Part shown: piece after piece, positions 20,571-21,788 of the stretch
Layout of the letters: each line of letters opens with the position of its first letter
Position numbering within the stretch: the first letter of the stretch is position 1
IMG/VR virus record: IMGVR_UViG_3300025483_000082
Location: 1 to 21,788 of that record
Source: a virus
Strand: one strand, 5' to 3'
Length of the DNA: 21,788 bases
Position numbers and translations under genes: made by a program
The notes under the pieces: model-generated
What the model was told of the DNA's origin: nothing
Databases searched by the model: none
The model's input: the letters and a program-made list of their open reading frames with translations, nothing else

Positions 20571-20824
20571 TTCTTTTTCTTTTTTGGATCGATCCACATT
20601 TTGGGATTAACTCTGCCCTCAGTTGGGGTCATATTAACTAGATCGCTATGATATTTATCCCAGTAGTCATCAAAAATATCCACCTGACCAGCACCAGAAG
20701 CAATATCAAACTTGGTAATACCTTCTACTGTATATTCAATCAAGAAAGTATTGTAAGGAAGATTTCTATCTGTGCCAAGGGTAGGGTCACAATCTTGATG
20801 AAGAATTTTACAACCTTTACCCAT
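20567..20824 (-). CDS. Hypothetical cyanophage protein with poly-Lys end, 85 aa
   Basis: The start is the ATG at 20824 (MGKGCKILHQDCDPTLGTDRNLPYNTFLIEYTVEGITKFDIA...), sharing a base with the DUF6433 stop (TAATG). The central part looks like a small beta fold with conserved-looking LPYNTFLIEYT and FDDYWDKYH. The C-terminus is DPKKKKK. It is translationally coupled to both neighbours. I know of no function. The family is probably limited to cyanophages. Confidence 0.6.
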   Translation of the reverse strand: MGKGCKILHQDCDPTLGTDRNLPYNTFLIEYTVEGITKFDIASGAGQVDIFDDYWDKYHSDLVNMTPTEGRVNPKMWIDPKKKKK

Positions 20825-21255
20825 TAGGAACGACCTCCCCAATTGATTTGAGGAAACGCTTCCTCCGCACACTGCTTAGTGATCTTCCAACGCTTACCAA
20901 GTTTCTTATCCTTGACAAGAATCAGAACTTCTGCTTCACCTTTGTGGAGTCCTTCTAAGAGTTGAATGAACAGCATCTCACGACGATTCTGCGAGAGATT
21001 AGCGCCACCCTTAAAGAAGAGGTAGAGCTTACGATACTCATGAATTAGTTTCGTATGCTCTGTCTCTTCGGGCACATCATTCTCTTCAAAAGGAACATTC
21101 CCCTCTGGCAACATAGAAATAACACTATCATCAAAGTTAGCAATCAGGATTTGTCTGAGTGCTGGAGTGTTATGTTGTTGTAGCAGTTTAATTTTTTGTG
21201 CTTTAGTTTTAGCATTGCTAACTTTTTGCAGCACTTCATTCAGTAATAATTGCAT
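20824..21255 (-). CDS. DUF6433-family protein, 143 aa
   Basis: The pattern MQLLLNEVLQKVSNAKTKAQKIKLLQQHNTPALRQILIANFD at the start, then LPEGNVPFEENDVPEETEHTKL, and the C-terminal block RREMLFIQLLEGLHKGEAEVLILVKDKKLGKRWKITKQCAEEAFPQINWG match the DUF6433 family common in T4-like cyanophages. It is soluble and helical. Function is unknown. A late-type promoter motif lies 23 bases before its ATG at 21255. Confidence 0.75.
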   Translation of the reverse strand: MQLLLNEVLQKVSNAKTKAQKIKLLQQHNTPALRQILIANFDDSVISMLPEGNVPFEENDVPEETEHTKLIHEYRKLYLFFKGGANLSQNRREMLFIQLLEGLHKGEAEVLILVKDKKLGKRWKITKQCAEEAFPQINWGGRS

Positions 21256-21277
21256 GACCTAATTAATATCATAAGTG

Positions 21278-21285
21278 TATTTATT
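21278..21285 (-). promoter_or_regulatory. T4-type late promoter motif (AATAAATA)
   Basis: The minus strand reads GAATAAATACAC, 23 bases before the DUF6433 ATG. It contains the TAA stop of the upstream membrane-protein gene (21283-21281). Confidence 0.5.
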
Positions 21286-21505
21286 CTTCCTCAAATTCCT
21301 CTTCATCTACAAAGCGAACTGAGAGTAATTCTTCGTTGATCCATTGACCGTCTCCATTTAACATTTCTGGATGGATGTTTTCTTCCTGCATACGATACAT
21401 ATATTCGTGGAGTTTTTCGTTTGCTGTCCATCCAGCAATCACACCAACACATAAAAATATAAAGGAAACAGTTGCTGAGAAATAAACAATGGTTGCTTGC
21501 GTCAT
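21281..21505 (-). CDS. Small N-terminally anchored membrane protein, 74 aa
   Basis: One membrane segment covers residues about 5-27 (TIVYFSATVSFIFLCVGVIAGW), followed by an acidic soluble tail (HEYMYRMQEENIHPEMLNGDGQWINEELLSVRFVDEEEFEEE). The HPEM-x(n)-DG pattern is one I recognise from small cyanophage membrane proteins. The ATG has a GGAG site about eight bases upstream. The tail probably faces the cytoplasm. The role is unknown; a partner at the host membrane is likely but unproven. Confidence 0.72.
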   Translation of the reverse strand: MTQATIVYFSATVSFIFLCVGVIAGWTANEKLHEYMYRMQEENIHPEMLNGDGQWINEELLSVRFVDEEEFEEE

Positions 21506-21520
21506 TGGTTCAACTCCAAT

Positions 21521-21658
21521 TTAAATTTGCTTGCTGTCCCACAAAAGTTCAAAGTTAAAATAGACTCTTCGCTTTAGTAGGGTAAAAAACCTAGTGATAG
21601 CGATACCTTTTGGTGGGGGTTTCGCTTCTTCCTTTTCTGCTTTCGTCCCCCGAAGCAT
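21521..21658 (-). CDS. Tiny basic protein, 45 aa
   Basis: The frame from the ATG at 21658 gives MLRGTKAEKEEAKPPPKGIAITRFFTLLKRRVYFNFELLWDSKQI. It has a charged, proline-rich N-terminus and a basic-aromatic helix (ITRFFTLLKRRVYFNFELLW). It has an AAAGG ribosome site and lies between two other genes that would otherwise be separated by 185 empty bases. The amphipathic helix could bind a membrane surface. I do not know its function and the gene is supported mainly by position and composition. Confidence 0.5.
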   Translation of the reverse strand: MLRGTKAEKEEAKPPPKGIAITRFFTLLKRRVYFNFELLWDSKQI

Positions 21659-21672
21659 TAATTCTATACCTT

Positions 21673-21680
21673 TATTTATT
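21673..21680 (-). promoter_or_regulatory. Possible T4-type late promoter motif (AATAAATA)
   Basis: The minus strand reads AAAATAAATAAAGG, 15 bases before the ATG at 21658. The spacing is shorter than in the other cases (20-27 bases), and the A/T-rich context makes a chance match likely. Confidence 0.3.
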
Positions 21681-21690
21681 TTAAGATCTT

Positions 21691-21788
21691 TCACTTTTTT
21701 GGTGCAGAGACTAATCCAATTTCCAATAAAAATTTAGCAGTCTCTACTAAACCACCAACCTCTTTGCCATCGATAACAACATATGGAA
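21691..21788 (-). CDS. Glutaredoxin-like protein, C-terminal fragment (5' end outside window)
   Basis: The 32 visible residues (PYVVIDGKEVGGLVETAKFL... ending GLVSAPKK) have the cis-proline and glycine-pair pattern of the end of glutaredoxins: a strand VPYVVID, then GKEVGG, then a helix. The Pro-Tyr here fits the conserved cis-Pro, and Gly-Gly contacts glutathione. The catalytic CxxC lies beyond the window. Phage glutaredoxins reduce ribonucleotide reductase, consistent with nucleotide-metabolism genes such as thyX. It stops about 11 bases before a late-type motif for the next gene. Confidence 0.7.
   Translation of the reverse strand, partial: PYVVIDGKEVGGLVETAKFLLEIGLVSAPKK

Overview
The window looks like part of the genome of a T4-like cyanophage (a marine myovirus infecting Synechococcus or Prochlorococcus). 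The evidence is a T4-type baseplate and tail module (gp26, tape measure, gp27-like hub, gp5-like hub, gp48, gp53, gp4), a gp32 single-stranded DNA-binding protein, a gp33-like protein, and cyanophage genes such as phoH, thyX, DUF1825, DUF4278 and DUF6433. It also shows many tiny, tightly packed genes coupled by ATGA or TAATG overlaps. No tRNA, rRNA, CRISPR array, insertion sequence or integrase was seen.

Layout. (1) 1-1025, minus strand: five small unassigned phage genes, the first cut by the window edge. (2) 1060-1611, minus: a self-contained unit with a near-consensus sigma-70 promoter, a structured leader, a secreted outer-membrane-barrel-like gene and a textbook terminator. (3) 1728-11918, minus: tail and baseplate-hub genes in transcription order: tail-tube-like protein, gp26 (with a likely -1 frameshift extension), tape measure with two cell-wall hydrolase-like domains, gp27-like hub, small acidic protein, gp5-like OB hub protein, and a separate beta-helix spike. 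(4) 11950-14831, plus: gp4, an unassigned 229-aa protein, gp48 and gp53. Regions 3 and 4 diverge from back-to-back T4-type late promoter motifs (TAAATA core). (5) 14875-15980, minus: gp32 and a small membrane protein, with their own sigma-70 promoter and a leader resembling the T4 gp32 autoregulatory site. (6) 16093-19550, minus: an early/middle operon: three small genes, thyX, FmdB-like, phoH, PD-(D/E)XK exonuclease, gp33-like, DUF1825. Its promoter is nested in the terminator of the operon before it. (7) 19582-20284, minus: three tiny genes (two with signal-like N-termini, one DUF4278) between a perfect sigma-70 promoter and a strong terminator. (8) 20304-21788, minus: six small genes including DUF6433 and the end of a glutaredoxin-like gene, with late-type motifs.

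Together, region 6 supplies nucleotide synthesis, recombination/replication and late-transcription functions, gp32 is separately controlled, and regions 3-4 build the tail hub, needle and baseplate. The most notable signals are the frameshift site joining gp26 to a gp51-like tail, the autonomous barrel-protein unit, the redistribution of T4 gp5 functions over three proteins, and the gp32 leader. All functional names rest on recognising motifs and gene order by eye; no database search was run.
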